Shown: positions 26,067 through 35,355, counted from the first letter of the stretch. The stretch is 64,000 nucleotides of DNA from Kitasatospora sp. NBC_01287 (GCF_026340565.1 NZ_JAPEPB010000001.1:1612001-1676000), one strand, 5' to 3'. Notes: generated by a model from the sequence alone, not told the origin. Made by a program: numbers and translations.

Positions 26067-27263
26067 TCAATTCGGCAGGAGCAGGTTGACATCGCCGAAC
26101 TCGTGCCAGAGGTATCGGGCGGCCAGCGCCTCGCGGTAGCAGAGGTGGAGCAGCGGCCGGCCGGCGACGGCTTCGAGCATCAGCAGGTGCGAGGCGCGTG
26201 GTTCGTGCCAGCCGGTGAGCAGTCCGTCGACGGCGCGGACCCCGCGGGCGGGGGTGACGACCAGGTCGGTCCAGCCGTCCGCGGCGCGGGTGCGGCCGTC
26301 CGGGCCGGTGGCGGATTCGAGTGCCCGCACGACCGTGGTGCCAACGGCGATGACCCGGCCGCCGGTGGCGCGGACATGGGCGACCAGGGCGGCGGTGGCC
26401 TCGGGGACCCGGAACCGCTCGGGGTACGGGGCCTCGTGGGCCTCCGGGGAGGCGACGCCGGTGTGCAGGGTGATCGGGGCGATCAGGATGCCGCGCGCGA
26501 CCAGGGAGCTGACCAGGGCGGCGGTGAACGGGCGTGCCGCGCTGGGCATCTCGCTGCTGCCCGGCTCGGCGGCGAAGACCGTCTGGTAGGCGCTCAGCGG
26601 CCAGTCCCGGTCCACGTAGCCGTAGCGGATCGCCTTGCCGTGAGCGGCCAGGTAGGCGGGCAGCGGACCGGGCAGGGTGAGGCGGGCGTACCAGAGGCGC
26701 GGGGTGTACGCCGCCGTCAGGACGGCGCCGGCGCCGGCCGGCAGGCTCAGCCGCAGACCGGGCCTGGCCGGGTTGTCGGCGGGCGCGAGGTAGCTCGCGG
26801 CCTCGTCGGCGCGGCCGGGGCGGCGCAGCTCGACCAGGTGGGTGCCGTGGACCTCGGTGCGACCGGCGGGCGTGGGTGGGGCGGGGTGGGCGGAGGAGAT
26901 GTGCAGGGTGATCGGAGCCCCGCCCGGGAGGCGGGCGGGCAGCGCGGCGGGGAGGGTGGCCGAGTTGTTGACCACCAGCAGGTCGCCCGGTCGCAGCACC
27001 TGGGCCAGCTCGGTGAACCGGTGGTGCGAGACGGTCGGCGCGGCGGACCGGTCACCCGCACCGCGTACACCGCCGCCACCGCCGCCACCACCACCACCGC
27101 CCCGGCCGACGAGCAGCCGCACCCCGTCGCGCCGCAGGCCGCGCGCCTCGGCCGGGGCGCGGGCGGAGAGTTCGGGTGGGACGGTGAAGTCCGGGCCGGA
27201 GGCGTCCAGGTCGGGGAGGGGTCGGCCGGGAAGGGGCCGGCCGGGGAGGAGGTCCGAGCTCAT
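26067..27263 (-). CDS. queA: S-adenosylmethionine:tRNA ribosyltransferase-isomerase-like protein
   Basis: A 398-residue QueA-family protein. Family motifs are LRPGDLLVVNNSATLPA, ALSAYQTVFA-like WPLSAYQTVFAAEPGSSEMP, SAARPFTAALVSSL, ILIAPITLHTG and LLTGWHEPRASHLLML. QueA makes epoxyqueuosine in tRNA. The N-terminus has a run of ten glycines (about 55-64), an unusual linker caused by GCC/ACC repeat expansion. No tgt or other queuosine gene is in the window. It starts 1 bp after the SDR stop (TGAGATG), so the two are co-translated. Confidence 0.88.
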   Translation of the reverse strand: MSSDLLPGRPLPGRPLPDLDASGPDFTVPPELSARAPAEARGLRRDGVRLLVGRGGGGGGGGGGGVRGAGDRSAAPTVSHHRFTELAQVLRPGDLLVVNNSATLPAALPARLPGGAPITLHISSAHPAPPTPAGRTEVHGTHLVELRRPGRADEAASYLAPADNPARPGLRLSLPAGAGAVLTAAYTPRLWYARLTLPGPLPAYLAAHGKAIRYGYVDRDWPLSAYQTVFAAEPGSSEMPSAARPFTAALVSSLVARGILIAPITLHTGVASPEAHEAPYPERFRVPEATAALVAHVRATGGRVIAVGTTVVRALESATGPDGRTRAADGWTDLVVTPARGVRAVDGLLTGWHEPRASHLLMLEAVAGRPLLHLCYREALAARYLWHEFGDVNLLLPN

Positions 27264-27264
27264 C

Positions 27265-28056
27265 TCAGACCCCGCTCCCGAGTGCCGCGTCGGCGAGCAG
27301 CGCGGCGGCGCGGTAGCGGCCGGAGGCCGGGCGGGTCCGCCACAGCGCGCGGAAGGCCGGGACCACCGTGGCGGGCAGCGGCAGTCCGGAGAGGTCGGCG
27401 TCCGGGAAGGCCTGCTGGTGCAGCCTGGTCCGCAGGTCGCCCGGGTCGACGGCCCAGACCCGCAGCTCCGGTTCCTCCGCGGCCAGGACGGCGGAGACGT
27501 GGTCCAGCGCGGCCTTGGCAGCGCCGTAGCCGCCCCAGCCCGCGTAGGCCTGGACCGCCGCGTCCGAGCTGATGTTGAGCACCGCCCCCTCGTGCTGGCG
27601 CAGTTGCGGCAGCAGCAGTTGGGTGAGGGCGATCGGGGCCAGGACGTTGACCTCGAAGGTCTCCAGCAGGTCGGGCAGCGGATAGGTGGCGAGCGACGGC
27701 AGTGGGTCCGCGTCCTCGTCCGCCGAGCCGTTGAGCGTGGAGGCGTTGTTGACCAGCAGCGAGGCACCACCCAACCGGGAGGCGGCGGCCGCGAGTTCGG
27801 CGCGGTGGTCGTCGTCCACCACCGAGCCGGCCAGTGCGACCACGGTGGTCAGCCGGCTCAGTTCGTCCTCGGCCGACGCCAGTTCGTCCGGGTCGCGGGC
27901 GGTGATCACCAGCTGCCGGCCCTCGGCGGCCAGCGCGCGGGCGAGTGCGAGCCCGAGGCCGCGGGAGGCGCCGGTGAGCACGGCGACGGAGGAGCGGGAG
28001 GCGGAGGAGCGGGAGGCGGAGGAGCGGGAGGCGGGGGTGCGTCGTGCGGTGTCCAT
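27265..28056 (-). CDS. Short-chain dehydrogenase/reductase
   Basis: A 263-residue SDR. It has the cofactor motif VLTGASRGLGLALARAL (TGxxxGxG, about 27-43), LVNNAST, the catalytic serine in LNISSDAAVQ and the Y-x3-K in GGYGAAKAALDHV. It ends with a shortened substrate region. The N-terminus begins with a threefold repeat of the five residues SASRS, encoded by a 15-bp tandem repeat (27986-28030). It is coupled to the QueA-like gene downstream and probably driven from the gap that holds two GTCCTAGGAC palindromes. Confidence 0.9.
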   Translation of the reverse strand: MDTARRTPASRSSASRSSASRSSVAVLTGASRGLGLALARALAAEGRQLVITARDPDELASAEDELSRLTTVVALAGSVVDDDHRAELAAAASRLGGASLLVNNASTLNGSADEDADPLPSLATYPLPDLLETFEVNVLAPIALTQLLLPQLRQHEGAVLNISSDAAVQAYAGWGGYGAAKAALDHVSAVLAAEEPELRVWAVDPGDLRTRLHQQAFPDADLSGLPLPATVVPAFRALWRTRPASGRYRAAALLADAALGSGV

Positions 28057-28124
28057 GGGTGAACCCTCCCGCCGGGCACCCGGGGCCCGGATCAGGCCCG
28101 GGCCCCGGAGCTGAGGGTCCGATG

Positions 28125-28152
28125 GTCCTAGGACATTGGACCGTCCTAGGAC
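28125..28152. promoter_or_regulatory. Paired GTCCTAGGAC palindromes (putative operator)
   Basis: Two identical perfect 10-bp palindromes occur at 28125-28134 and 28143-28152, 18 bp centre to centre. They lie about 70-95 bp upstream of the SDR start, and the second covers the TAG stop of the TPR gene. An exact repeat containing CTAG is striking in this G+C-rich sequence. The cognate regulator is unknown. Confidence 0.5.
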
Positions 28153-29693
28153 GAACTGTTCCCCGTGGCGGCCCCGGAGTCGAGCGCCGCCAGCAACCGC
28201 TGGGCCAGCGGTGCCTGGTACGGGGAGAAGCGGGGGTTGAGCGCGAGCGCCTCGCGCAGGTCCGCGCGGGCGGCGTCGGTCCGGCGCAGCGCGGCCTCGA
28301 CCGCGCCGCGGTGATAGGCGAAGAGTGGATTGTGCCAGTCGGTGGCCGCCGCCTGCCCGAGCAGGGCGATCGCCTCCTCGTCCTGGCCGGCCCGGTGCAG
28401 CGCCCAGCCGAGGGCGTCCGCCACCAGCACGCTCTTGCGCCGCTCCCACTCCGCACGCAGCAGGCGGACCGCGACGGCGGGGTCCGCGTGGTCGGCCTGG
28501 TAGAGCATCAGAGCCGGGTCCACCGCGCCACCGGCCGACTCCAGCAGCGTGACCTGACCGGCGAGCACGGCGAACTGGTCGGCGGCCTCGGTCTGCTGCC
28601 CCTGGGCGAGCCGCAACTCCGCGAACTCCAGCAGGAACTGCGGCAACGGCACCCGGGCCACCAGCTCCTGGTACTCCCGCAGCGCCTGGGCCGGCTGCCC
28701 GGTGGCGGCGAGCACCCGGGCCTGGCCGGCCCGGGCGTAGTAGTCATCGGGCGCGGCGGCCAGGGCGCGCCGGTAGTGCTCCGCGGCCTCCACCAACTGC
28801 CCGTGGTCCCAGGCGAGGTCGCCCAGGCGGTGCTCGCAGAAGGCGCTGTCCCCCGGGGTCTGGGCGCTGTCCAGGGCCCGCCGCAGCGCGATCCCCGCCT
28901 CCTCGGCCCGCCCGTGGGTCTCCAGGTCGTAGGCCGCCCGGGTCCAGCCCGGCACGGTGGGCGCCAGGTCGAGCAGGCGCTGCGCGGCGGCGGTGGCCGC
29001 GGGGTAGTCGCCGAGCTGGATCTCGGCGTCGGTCAGCACCAGGTAGCCGCTCGGGCGGTCCGGTGCCATCGCGGTGGCCCGCTGCCCGGCCTGCCGCGCC
29101 GCGCCGAAGTCGTGCCGTGCGTTGGCGAGCATGCCGAGGCCGACCAGGGCACCGTAGTTCTGCTCGGGCTTGAGTTCGAGCGAGCGCTGGAAGGCCCGTT
29201 CGGCGTCGGCGAGCGCGCCCGCGTCCAGCGTGAGCCGTGCCCGGTCGAGCTGGGCCTGCCCCAACTGCACCCAGACGTACGAGTCCTGTGGGCTCCCCTG
29301 GACAGCGGACCGCGCCGCCGCCAGCGGATCGGCGGCGGCCGGCGGCGGGGGCAGCGGCGCGGCTGCCCGGTCGGCGCCGAACGGCGCGAACGGACCGGCC
29401 GGGCCCAGCGCCAGCAGCCCGCCCGCGGCCGCCAGGGTCAGCACCGCCGCGCCCGCGACCCGGGCCGCCCAGCGCAGGCCGGACCGGCCCGGGGCGGCCG
29501 GGTCGGCCGGGGCAGCCGCGCGGACCGGCGCGCTCGAACCGGCCGCCGACCCGCTCGCCGTCCCGGCCGACCCAGCCGCCCCGGCCGCCAACCCCGCCGT
29601 CCCGGACGCCGATCGAGCCTGCGACCCGCTGCCGTCCACCGCGCCCGGCTCCGCCTGCCCCGGCCCGGCGCGGTGCTCGGCGGCGGCCGTCAC
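28146..29693 (-). CDS. Membrane-anchored tetratricopeptide-repeat protein
   Basis: A 515-residue protein. An alanine/glycine-rich cytoplasmic N-terminus (1-70) is followed by one membrane segment (AARVAGAAVLTLAAAGGLLAL, about 75-95) and then by about ten TPR-like repeats, such as AERAFQRSLELKPEQNYGAL and AAEHYRRALAAAPDDYYARA. It is probably a scaffold outside the membrane. The GTG start overlaps the stop of the DUF4331 gene by 4 bp. TPR and DUF4331 proteins are regular neighbours in actinomycetes, implying a common, still undefined, function. Confidence 0.85.
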   Translation of the reverse strand: MTAAAEHRAGPGQAEPGAVDGSGSQARSASGTAGLAAGAAGSAGTASGSAAGSSAPVRAAAPADPAAPGRSGLRWAARVAGAAVLTLAAAGGLLALGPAGPFAPFGADRAAAPLPPPPAAADPLAAARSAVQGSPQDSYVWVQLGQAQLDRARLTLDAGALADAERAFQRSLELKPEQNYGALVGLGMLANARHDFGAARQAGQRATAMAPDRPSGYLVLTDAEIQLGDYPAATAAAQRLLDLAPTVPGWTRAAYDLETHGRAEEAGIALRRALDSAQTPGDSAFCEHRLGDLAWDHGQLVEAAEHYRRALAAAPDDYYARAGQARVLAATGQPAQALREYQELVARVPLPQFLLEFAELRLAQGQQTEAADQFAVLAGQVTLLESAGGAVDPALMLYQADHADPAVAVRLLRAEWERRKSVLVADALGWALHRAGQDEEAIALLGQAAATDWHNPLFAYHRGAVEAALRRTDAARADLREALALNPRFSPYQAPLAQRLLAALDSGAATGNSSS

Positions 29694-31153
29694 GGCAGCG
29701 CGTGCGGCAGGTTGAGGTACGGGAAGGCGTCGGTCGCCGGCTTCGGCTGGAGGTCGAAGAGCGGTGCCGGCAGCAGCCCCGCGGCCGAGGGGCCGGCCGG
29801 CTCGCCCTCCAGCATCCGCAGCAGCGAGTTGTCGATCATGTCGTTGGGCCGCCGCCCGTTCGGGTAGCCCTGCAGGTCGCCGTCGAGCACCCCGAGCCGG
29901 TCGGGTGCGGCGCTCACCGGCGTGGTCAGGTTGAGCCGCAGCTCGTCCGCCCAGGCCAGCCTGTTCGGGTCGGCATCGGCGTTCATCGCCTGGGTGTTGA
30001 GGTCGAAGCCGAACTTGCTGCCGTTCGCCTTGCCGATGCCGCCGAGGAAGAGCGCCCGGATGTCGGTGCGCGGCGCGGCGGGGGCCGGGAAGTGGCCGGC
30101 CGCCTCGATCTTGTGCGGCGGGGCCGGGTCCAGCGTGGCGGCGAGGAAGTCCTGGTCGTCCTTGTCCTGGTCGGCGGGACGCCCGTTGAAGCGGTCCTCG
30201 GGGCCGCCGGGGGTGGCGGTACCGCCGAAGGTGCCCCAGAGGGCGAACATGATGTGCGGGTTGCCCAGCCGGCCGACCTGGCGGTAGGCCGCCTCCTGGG
30301 CGCGCAGGTCCTTGGCCAGGTTGCCGCCCGGACGCGACATGGTGGCCCAGACACCGACCACCGGGTTGCGCGCCGGGTCGCCGTTGAGCGCCAGCTCGCG
30401 CTTGGGCACCTGCAGGATCAGGCTGCTGACGTTGACCGCCGCCAGCGGGTTGGCGGCCGGCAGGTAGCCGGGGACGGGGCCGGCGCTGCCGAGGATGAAG
30501 TAGCCGAAGACCCGGGCGTCGGCCTGGAAGGACTCGGCGCTCTGGGTGGCGATCGAGCGGCCGCCGCCGGGGAGCCGGGTGGTGGCCTGATCGCGCAGTG
30601 CGCCGTAGTCGGGCATCAGGCCGGCGCTCTGCCGGGTCGGGGCCACCGGGGCGTCCTTGACCAGGGTTTCGGGCGCCTGCCCGGACCGGATCCGCTCCAG
30701 TGTGTAGTACTGGCGGTAGAGCAGCGTGGGGTCGGTCAGCGAGCGGACCGGGCCGGCCGCGATCGGGCCGGCGCCGAACAGCCGCCGGTCCTCGGTGCGG
30801 AAGGTCCAGCGGTAGGTCAGGTCGGAGCCGCCGTCACCGCGGCCGTCGACGTGGATCTCGTAGCGCGCGCCGCCGCCGGCGAAGGGGTAGTTGAGGCCGG
30901 GCGCGGCCGTGCTGCCGGGCAGCTGGATCGGCTGGACATCGGCGATGATCGTCGCCAGCTCCGGATTGTCCGGGCTGGTGAAGGCGTACACGTCGGTGAA
31001 GTTGGCCTGCGGGTCGGCGAGCACCCCGGGCGCGTCGAAGTGGCCGCCGGCCTGACTGGTGCCGAGGTAGGGGCCGGCCAGTGCGGCGGTGGTGAGCAGC
31101 GCCGTGGCCGCGGTGAAGGCGAGCCTCCGGCGGCGGGCGGGGGGACGGGGCAT
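29690..31153 (-). CDS. Secreted DUF4331 family protein
   Basis: A 487-residue exported protein. The signal peptide is PARRRRLAFTAATALLTTAALAG. The DUF4331 signature follows: HFDAPGVLADPQANFTDVYAFTSPDNPELATII, then later SLILQVPKREL and NPVVGVWATMSRPG. Function is unknown; the family has been likened to propeller or phosphatase folds. ATG 31153 is preceded by a GGAGG-containing site. It is co-translated with the TPR gene through a GTGA overlap. Confidence 0.9.
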   Translation of the reverse strand: MPRPPARRRRLAFTAATALLTTAALAGPYLGTSQAGGHFDAPGVLADPQANFTDVYAFTSPDNPELATIIADVQPIQLPGSTAAPGLNYPFAGGGARYEIHVDGRGDGGSDLTYRWTFRTEDRRLFGAGPIAAGPVRSLTDPTLLYRQYYTLERIRSGQAPETLVKDAPVAPTRQSAGLMPDYGALRDQATTRLPGGGRSIATQSAESFQADARVFGYFILGSAGPVPGYLPAANPLAAVNVSSLILQVPKRELALNGDPARNPVVGVWATMSRPGGNLAKDLRAQEAAYRQVGRLGNPHIMFALWGTFGGTATPGGPEDRFNGRPADQDKDDQDFLAATLDPAPPHKIEAAGHFPAPAAPRTDIRALFLGGIGKANGSKFGFDLNTQAMNADADPNRLAWADELRLNLTTPVSAAPDRLGVLDGDLQGYPNGRRPNDMIDNSLLRMLEGEPAGPSAAGLLPAPLFDLQPKPATDAFPYLNLPHALP

Positions 31154-31364
31154 CGGCGGGCCTCCAGGGGCGCGGGAACGGGCAGCGGTTCGAATCGGCA
31201 GCACGGGAGCGGTACTTCAACAGGAAGTTCGAACACTTACTGTAGGCAGCAATGGATCACCCTTGGCCGACAACGCATTCCCATCGCTCGATCGAGTGTC
31301 ACCCCTCCCCCGAACGGCGCAATTCGCTGGCTTCAACTCCCTTTCCTCCCCTATAGATTGCCTC

Positions 31365-31380
31365 ACTTCGCGAACGAAGT
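31365..31380. other. Small hairpin in the leader of a secreted-protein gene
   Basis: ACTTCG-CGAA-CGAAGT has 6-bp arms and a CGAA tetraloop, 33 bp upstream of the start codon. A CTATAGATT hexamer-like -10 lies just before it (31351-31359), so it would be near the 5' end of the mRNA. It may stabilise the mRNA. Confidence 0.4.
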
Positions 31381-31412
31381 ACCAGGCTTTGCCGCAACCG
31401 GGAGATTTGACG

Positions 31413-32069
31413 ATGCGTCTGTTCCGTACCCTTTCCGCGCTGGCCGTCGCGGGCACTCTCGCGCTGTCCACCGCCCCCGCCACCGCCGGCGCCGCGGCGC
31501 CCTCGGCGGCCACCGCCCCGGCGGCGTCCGCCGAGCACCGGGCGCCCGGGATCTACATCTCCCCCTGGGGCAGCGCCCACGTCCGGGTGAGCGCGGAGAC
31601 CGCGGCCTGGCTGAGCACCAACGGCGTCAAGCTCGGCGCGATCGCGCCGTTCGTGATCGACCCGGACGGCCTGGGCTTCGACATGCCGATCGGCTCGACC
31701 GCCGGCGACCACATCGACGCGCAGGGTCGGATCTTCTACCCCGGCGGCATGACCCTCGACCAGGCGAGCACCGGCACCCACGTCGAGCTGGAGCCCACCT
31801 GGATCCGCCTCGTGCCGCAGCCCGGCTACTCCGCCGGTATCACCGTCAACGGCCAGAAGATCAGCGACGAGACGCTGATCGCCTACACCACCCCCGCGGA
31901 GGTGCTCGCCAACGGCCGCCCCACGCTGACCGGCTTCATGCTCGACCGGGTGCCCTTCCACGTCACCCCGGAGGCGGCCGCGCTCACCGCGCAGTGGTTC
32001 GGCGACGGCCTCAAGGCCGACTCGATGTTCGGCACGCTGACCCCGCGCTTCGACTACGTCCCGGCCTGA
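31413..32069 (+). CDS. Small secreted protein of unknown function
   Basis: A 218-residue exported protein. The signal peptide runs through LFRTLSALAVAGTLALSTAPATA, probably cleaved after AGA or ASA. The mature part has no cysteine and no recognised domain. Segments such as GIYISPWGSAHVRVSAETAAW and GFMLDRVPFHVTPEAAALTA suggest a compact beta-rich fold. ATG 31413 follows CGGGAG. The reading frame is open far upstream, but the signal peptide fixes the start. It stands alone between divergent DUF4331 and the acyl-CoA ligase. Confidence 0.75.
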   Translation: MRLFRTLSALAVAGTLALSTAPATAGAAAPSAATAPAASAEHRAPGIYISPWGSAHVRVSAETAAWLSTNGVKLGAIAPFVIDPDGLGFDMPIGSTAGDHIDAQGRIFYPGGMTLDQASTGTHVELEPTWIRLVPQPGYSAGITVNGQKISDETLIAYTTPAEVLANGRPTLTGFMLDRVPFHVTPEAAALTAQWFGDGLKADSMFGTLTPRFDYVPA

Positions 32070-32122
32070 CCTGACCTGCGCCCCGGCCGCGCGGGCAGCC
32101 GCTCAAGGCGCCCGCGCGGCCG

Positions 32123-32183
32123 GGGGTCCGGCGTCCGGCGCCTGACGGGGTCCGGCGTCCGGCGCCTGACGGGGTCTGGCGCC
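32123..32183. repeat. 24-bp tandem repeat (2.5 copies)
   Basis: The unit GGGGTCCGGCGTCCGGCGCC plus TGAC occurs exactly twice (32123-32146, 32147-32170), followed by a partial third copy. It lies between the secreted protein and the ligase gene. No function is visible. Confidence 0.7.
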
Positions 32184-32211
32184 GGACGACCAGTGGGGCC
32201 AGAGTGGCGGC

Positions 32212-33744
32212 ATGCAGACTCCACTGTCCGTCATGGACTTCCTCCACCGGGCCGAGTCGGTCTACGGGGACCGGATCGGGATCATCGACGAGCCGGATCA
32301 ACCCGCTGAGTCCTGGGGTGAGTTGAGCTACCGCCGGGTGGCGGAGCTGGCCCGGGCGCAGGCCGCGGGGCTGGACCGGCTGGGCATCGGGCCCGGCGAG
32401 CGGGTGGCGGTCGTCTCGCAGAACTCGGCCCGGCTGCTCACCTCCTTCTACGGGGTCAGCGGCTTCGGCCGGGTGCTGGTGCCGGTGAACTTCCGGCTCA
32501 AGGCCGAGGAGGTCGCCTACATCGTCGAGCGGAGCGGCGCGAGCCTGCTGCTGGTGGACCCGGAGCTGGACCAGGCGCTGGCCGAGGTCACGTGCGCGCG
32601 CCGGTACGTGCTGGGCGCGGCGAGCGACGCCGAGCTGTACGACTTCGACCGCCAGCCCGCCGAGTACCCGGTGGCCGAGAACGACACCGCGACGATCAAC
32701 TTCACCAGTGGAACCACCGCACGCCCCAAGGGCGTTCGGCTCACCCACCGGAACAACTGGCTGAACGCCACGCTGATGGCACTGCACTTCGGCGCGAGCG
32801 ATCGCGATGTGTACCTGCACAGTCTGCCCATGTTCCACGCGAACGGCTGGGGGATGCCCTTCGGCCTGACCGGACTGGGCGCCCAGCACATCGTGCTGCG
32901 CAAGGTGGACGGAGCGGAGATCCTGCGCCGGGTCGAGCGGCACGGCGTGACCTTCCTCTGCGGGGCGCCCGCCGTGGTCGCCTCGGTGCTGGAGGCGGCG
33001 GCCGACTGGGCGGGGCCCGTCCCCGGGCGGGACCGGGTGCGGATCATCGTGGCCGGCGCGCCCCCGCCGAGCTCGGTGATCCAGCGGGTGGAACGGGAGC
33101 TGGGCTGGGAGTTCATGCAGATCTACGGGCTCACCGAGACCTCCCCCGTGGTCACGGTGAACCGCTCGCGCGCCGAGTGGGACGACCTGCCGCCCGCCGA
33201 GCGGGCCGAGAAGCTGGTGCGGGCCGGTGCGCCGGCGCTCGGCACCCAGCTGAAGGTGGACCAGCGGGGCGAGGTGCTGGTCCGCTCCAACACCGTGCTC
33301 GACAGCTACTGGGAGCGCCCGGACGAGACGGCCGCCGCGCTCCAGGACGGCTGGTTCCACACCGGGGACGGCGGCTCGCTGCGGGACGGCTACCTGACCA
33401 TCTCCGACCGGAAGAAGGACGTGATCATCACCGGCGGCGAGAACGTCAGCTCGATCGAGGTGGAGGACGTGCTCTACGACCACCCGGCGGTCGCGGAGGC
33501 GGCGGTGATCGGGGTGCCGCACGAGAAGTGGGGCGAGACGGTCAAGGCCCTGGTCGTCCTCAAGCCCGGCGCGAATGCCGACCAGGACGAGCTGATCGCG
33601 CACTGCAAGGCCCGGGCGGCCGGCTACAAGGCGCCCACCAGCGTGGAGTTCCGCGACAGCCTGCCGCGCACCAGCACCGGTAAGCTGCAGAAGTTCCGGC
33701 TCCGCGAGCCGTACTGGGCCGGCCGCGAGCGCGGCGTCAACTGA
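32212..33744 (+). CDS. Acyl-CoA synthetase (AMP-forming fatty acid-CoA ligase)
   Basis: A 510-residue adenylate-forming enzyme that activates a carboxylic acid with ATP and CoA. The phosphate-binding loop is INFTSGTTARPKGV (about 162-175), the adenine motif is QIYGLTETSPV, the hinge is ISDRKKDVIITGGENVSSIEVE and the catalytic lysine is in LPRTSTGKLQKF. It resembles medium/long-chain ligases. It lies 14 bp upstream of the TIGR03084 gene, which has a strong GAGGAGGA site, so the two form an operon linked to the fatty-acid-type genes further right. Confidence 0.93.
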   Translation: MQTPLSVMDFLHRAESVYGDRIGIIDEPDQPAESWGELSYRRVAELARAQAAGLDRLGIGPGERVAVVSQNSARLLTSFYGVSGFGRVLVPVNFRLKAEEVAYIVERSGASLLLVDPELDQALAEVTCARRYVLGAASDAELYDFDRQPAEYPVAENDTATINFTSGTTARPKGVRLTHRNNWLNATLMALHFGASDRDVYLHSLPMFHANGWGMPFGLTGLGAQHIVLRKVDGAEILRRVERHGVTFLCGAPAVVASVLEAAADWAGPVPGRDRVRIIVAGAPPPSSVIQRVERELGWEFMQIYGLTETSPVVTVNRSRAEWDDLPPAERAEKLVRAGAPALGTQLKVDQRGEVLVRSNTVLDSYWERPDETAAALQDGWFHTGDGGSLRDGYLTISDRKKDVIITGGENVSSIEVEDVLYDHPAVAEAAVIGVPHEKWGETVKALVVLKPGANADQDELIAHCKARAAGYKAPTSVEFRDSLPRTSTGKLQKFRLREPYWAGRERGVN

Positions 33745-33758
33745 GGAGGACCGGCCCG

Positions 33759-34556
33759 ATGACCGACACCACCGCACTGTTGGCGGACCTGCGCGCGGAG
33801 GGCGACGAACTGGCCGCCCTGGTCGAGCCGCTGACCACCGAGGGCTGGGCCGACCCGACGCCCGCCCCGGGGTGGACCATCGCGCACCAGATCGCCCACC
33901 TGGCCTGGACGGACAGCTGGACCCTGCGCTCGGTCCGCGAGCCGGCCGGGTTCCAGCCGGCGGCGGCCGAACTGCTCACCGGGCAGGTCGCGTTCGAGGA
34001 CGTCGTGGACCACGGCGCGGCGCAGGGCGCGGCACTGCCGCCGGCCGAGCTGCTGCACCGGTGGCAGGCAGGCCGGGCCGAGGTGCTCGCGGCACTGGCC
34101 GAGGTGCCCCCGGAGACCCGGCTGCCGTGGTTCGGGCCGCCGATGAAGGCCCCCTCGATGGCCACCGCCCGGCTGATGGAGACCTGGGCGCACGGCGAGG
34201 ACGTGGCCGAGGCGCTCGGCGTCGCCCGTGAGCCCGGCCCGCGGCTGCGGCACGTGGCGCACCTGGGCGTGCGCACCATGGGCTTCGCCTTCGCGGCGCA
34301 CGGGCAGCCGGTGCCGACCGAGCCGGTACGGGTCGAGCTGACCGGACCGGCGGGCGAGGCGTGGTCCTGGGGCCCCGAGGAGGCCGCCGACCGGATCAGC
34401 GGGCCGGCACTGGACTTCTGCCTGCTGGTCACCCAGCGGCGGCACCCGGACGACCTGGCACTGACGGTGACCGGCCCGGTGGCGCGGTCCTGGCTGCCGA
34501 TCGCTCAGGTCTTCGCCGGTCCGCCGGGCGCCGGGCGGGCGCCGCGCGAGAACTGA
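33759..34556 (+). CDS. TIGR03084 family protein (DinB/mycothiol-transferase-like)
   Basis: A 265-residue protein with the four-helix metal-binding fold of the DinB / maleylpyruvate isomerase N-terminal family. The metal-binding histidines are probably in TIAHQIAHLAWTD (about 36-48) and METWAHGEDVAEAL. The family is annotated as TIGR03084 and commonly sits beside acyl-CoA ligase genes in actinomycetes. A mycothiol-dependent reaction is suggested by family relatives but not shown. It is co-transcribed with the ligase and converges with the TetR gene. Confidence 0.82.
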   Translation: MTDTTALLADLRAEGDELAALVEPLTTEGWADPTPAPGWTIAHQIAHLAWTDSWTLRSVREPAGFQPAAAELLTGQVAFEDVVDHGAAQGAALPPAELLHRWQAGRAEVLAALAEVPPETRLPWFGPPMKAPSMATARLMETWAHGEDVAEALGVAREPGPRLRHVAHLGVRTMGFAFAAHGQPVPTEPVRVELTGPAGEAWSWGPEEAADRISGPALDFCLLVTQRRHPDDLALTVTGPVARSWLPIAQVFAGPPGAGRAPREN

Positions 34557-34623
34557 CAGTGCGTCAGGAGGGGCTGACAGTACGTCGAGAACGTCCAGGG
34601 CTCCGCCTGCGGGCGGCCCGCCG

Positions 34624-35355
34624 CTACGCGGGAGGGTGCGGCTCGGCCGGCCCCGGTGACAGGCCGCCCAGCAGCAGCCGGAGCGCCAGTTCGAACCCGC
34701 GATCGTCCAGGCCGCCCGGGCCGCCACCCCGGGCGGCCGAGGCCGAGAGCGCCTCGGCCAGGTCGGGGTAGCGCGGGCGGTACTCCTCGGCCGGGCGGGC
34801 GAAGCCCTCGGTGAAGGTCTCCAGGGCCGAGCCCAGCACCAGGTAGTCGAGGGCGGCGGCGGCCTCGGCCGCGTCCGCCGGCTGGAACCCGGCCCGGCGC
34901 AGCGCGGCGAGCAGCGCGTCGTAGCCCAGGAGCTGGCGATCGGCCTCGACCCGGCGGCGGGCGAAGAGCGCGATCGTGTTGGGGTGGCGCAGGAAGACCC
35001 GGCGGTAGCCGCGGGCGTACTCCGCCACCGCCGTGCGCCAGTCGCCGGCCGGGGACGCGCCCGGGACCGCGGCTGAAGGCGCCCCCGACCCCCCGCCGGG
35101 GGCGGCGCCGGTGCCGGCCGGCCGCAGCGGGGCGTGGTCGATCTCGGCGTTGACCAGTTCGGCCAGCGCGTCCAGCAGTTCGTCCTTGCCGGCCACGTGG
35201 TTGTAGAGCGAGGCGGCCTTGACCCCGAGCCGCTCGGCCAGCGCCCGCATGGTGAGGCCGTCCGGCCCGTGCTCGTCGACCACCCGCAGCGCGGCCCGGG
35301 CGATGATCTCCCTGCTGAGCAGCGCCTTGCCCGGTCGTCCCACGCCCCACCCCAT
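34624..35355 (-). CDS. TetR family regulator (TetR class, divergent from APC permease)
   Basis: A 243-residue regulator. The helix-turn-helix is SREIIARAALRVVDEHGPDG, LTMRALAERLGVKAASLYNHVAGKDELLDAL, and the C-terminal part is of the TetR_C type seen in tetracycline repressors. An inserted glycine/proline-rich stretch (about 83-105) separates the domains. It is divergent from the permease gene, with a perfect 15-bp palindrome between them, and probably represses both. The start is ATG 35355. Confidence 0.9.
   Translation of the reverse strand: MGWGVGRPGKALLSREIIARAALRVVDEHGPDGLTMRALAERLGVKAASLYNHVAGKDELLDALAELVNAEIDHAPLRPAGTGAAPGGGSGAPSAAVPGASPAGDWRTAVAEYARGYRRVFLRHPNTIALFARRRVEADRQLLGYDALLAALRRAGFQPADAAEAAAALDYLVLGSALETFTEGFARPAEEYRPRYPDLAEALSASAARGGGPGGLDDRGFELALRLLLGGLSPGPAEPHPPA

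Noticed and set aside
31089..31412. Upstream coding extension of the secreted protein at 31413
   Set aside because: A signal peptide begins exactly at the ATG 31413, and the upstream stretch contains promoter-like and hairpin sequence.
29237..32074. 945-codon rightward frame spanning the TPR and DUF4331 genes
   Set aside because: Only its final part (the 31413 gene is in a different, signal-peptide-bearing frame) lies over real coding sequence. The rest is shadow.
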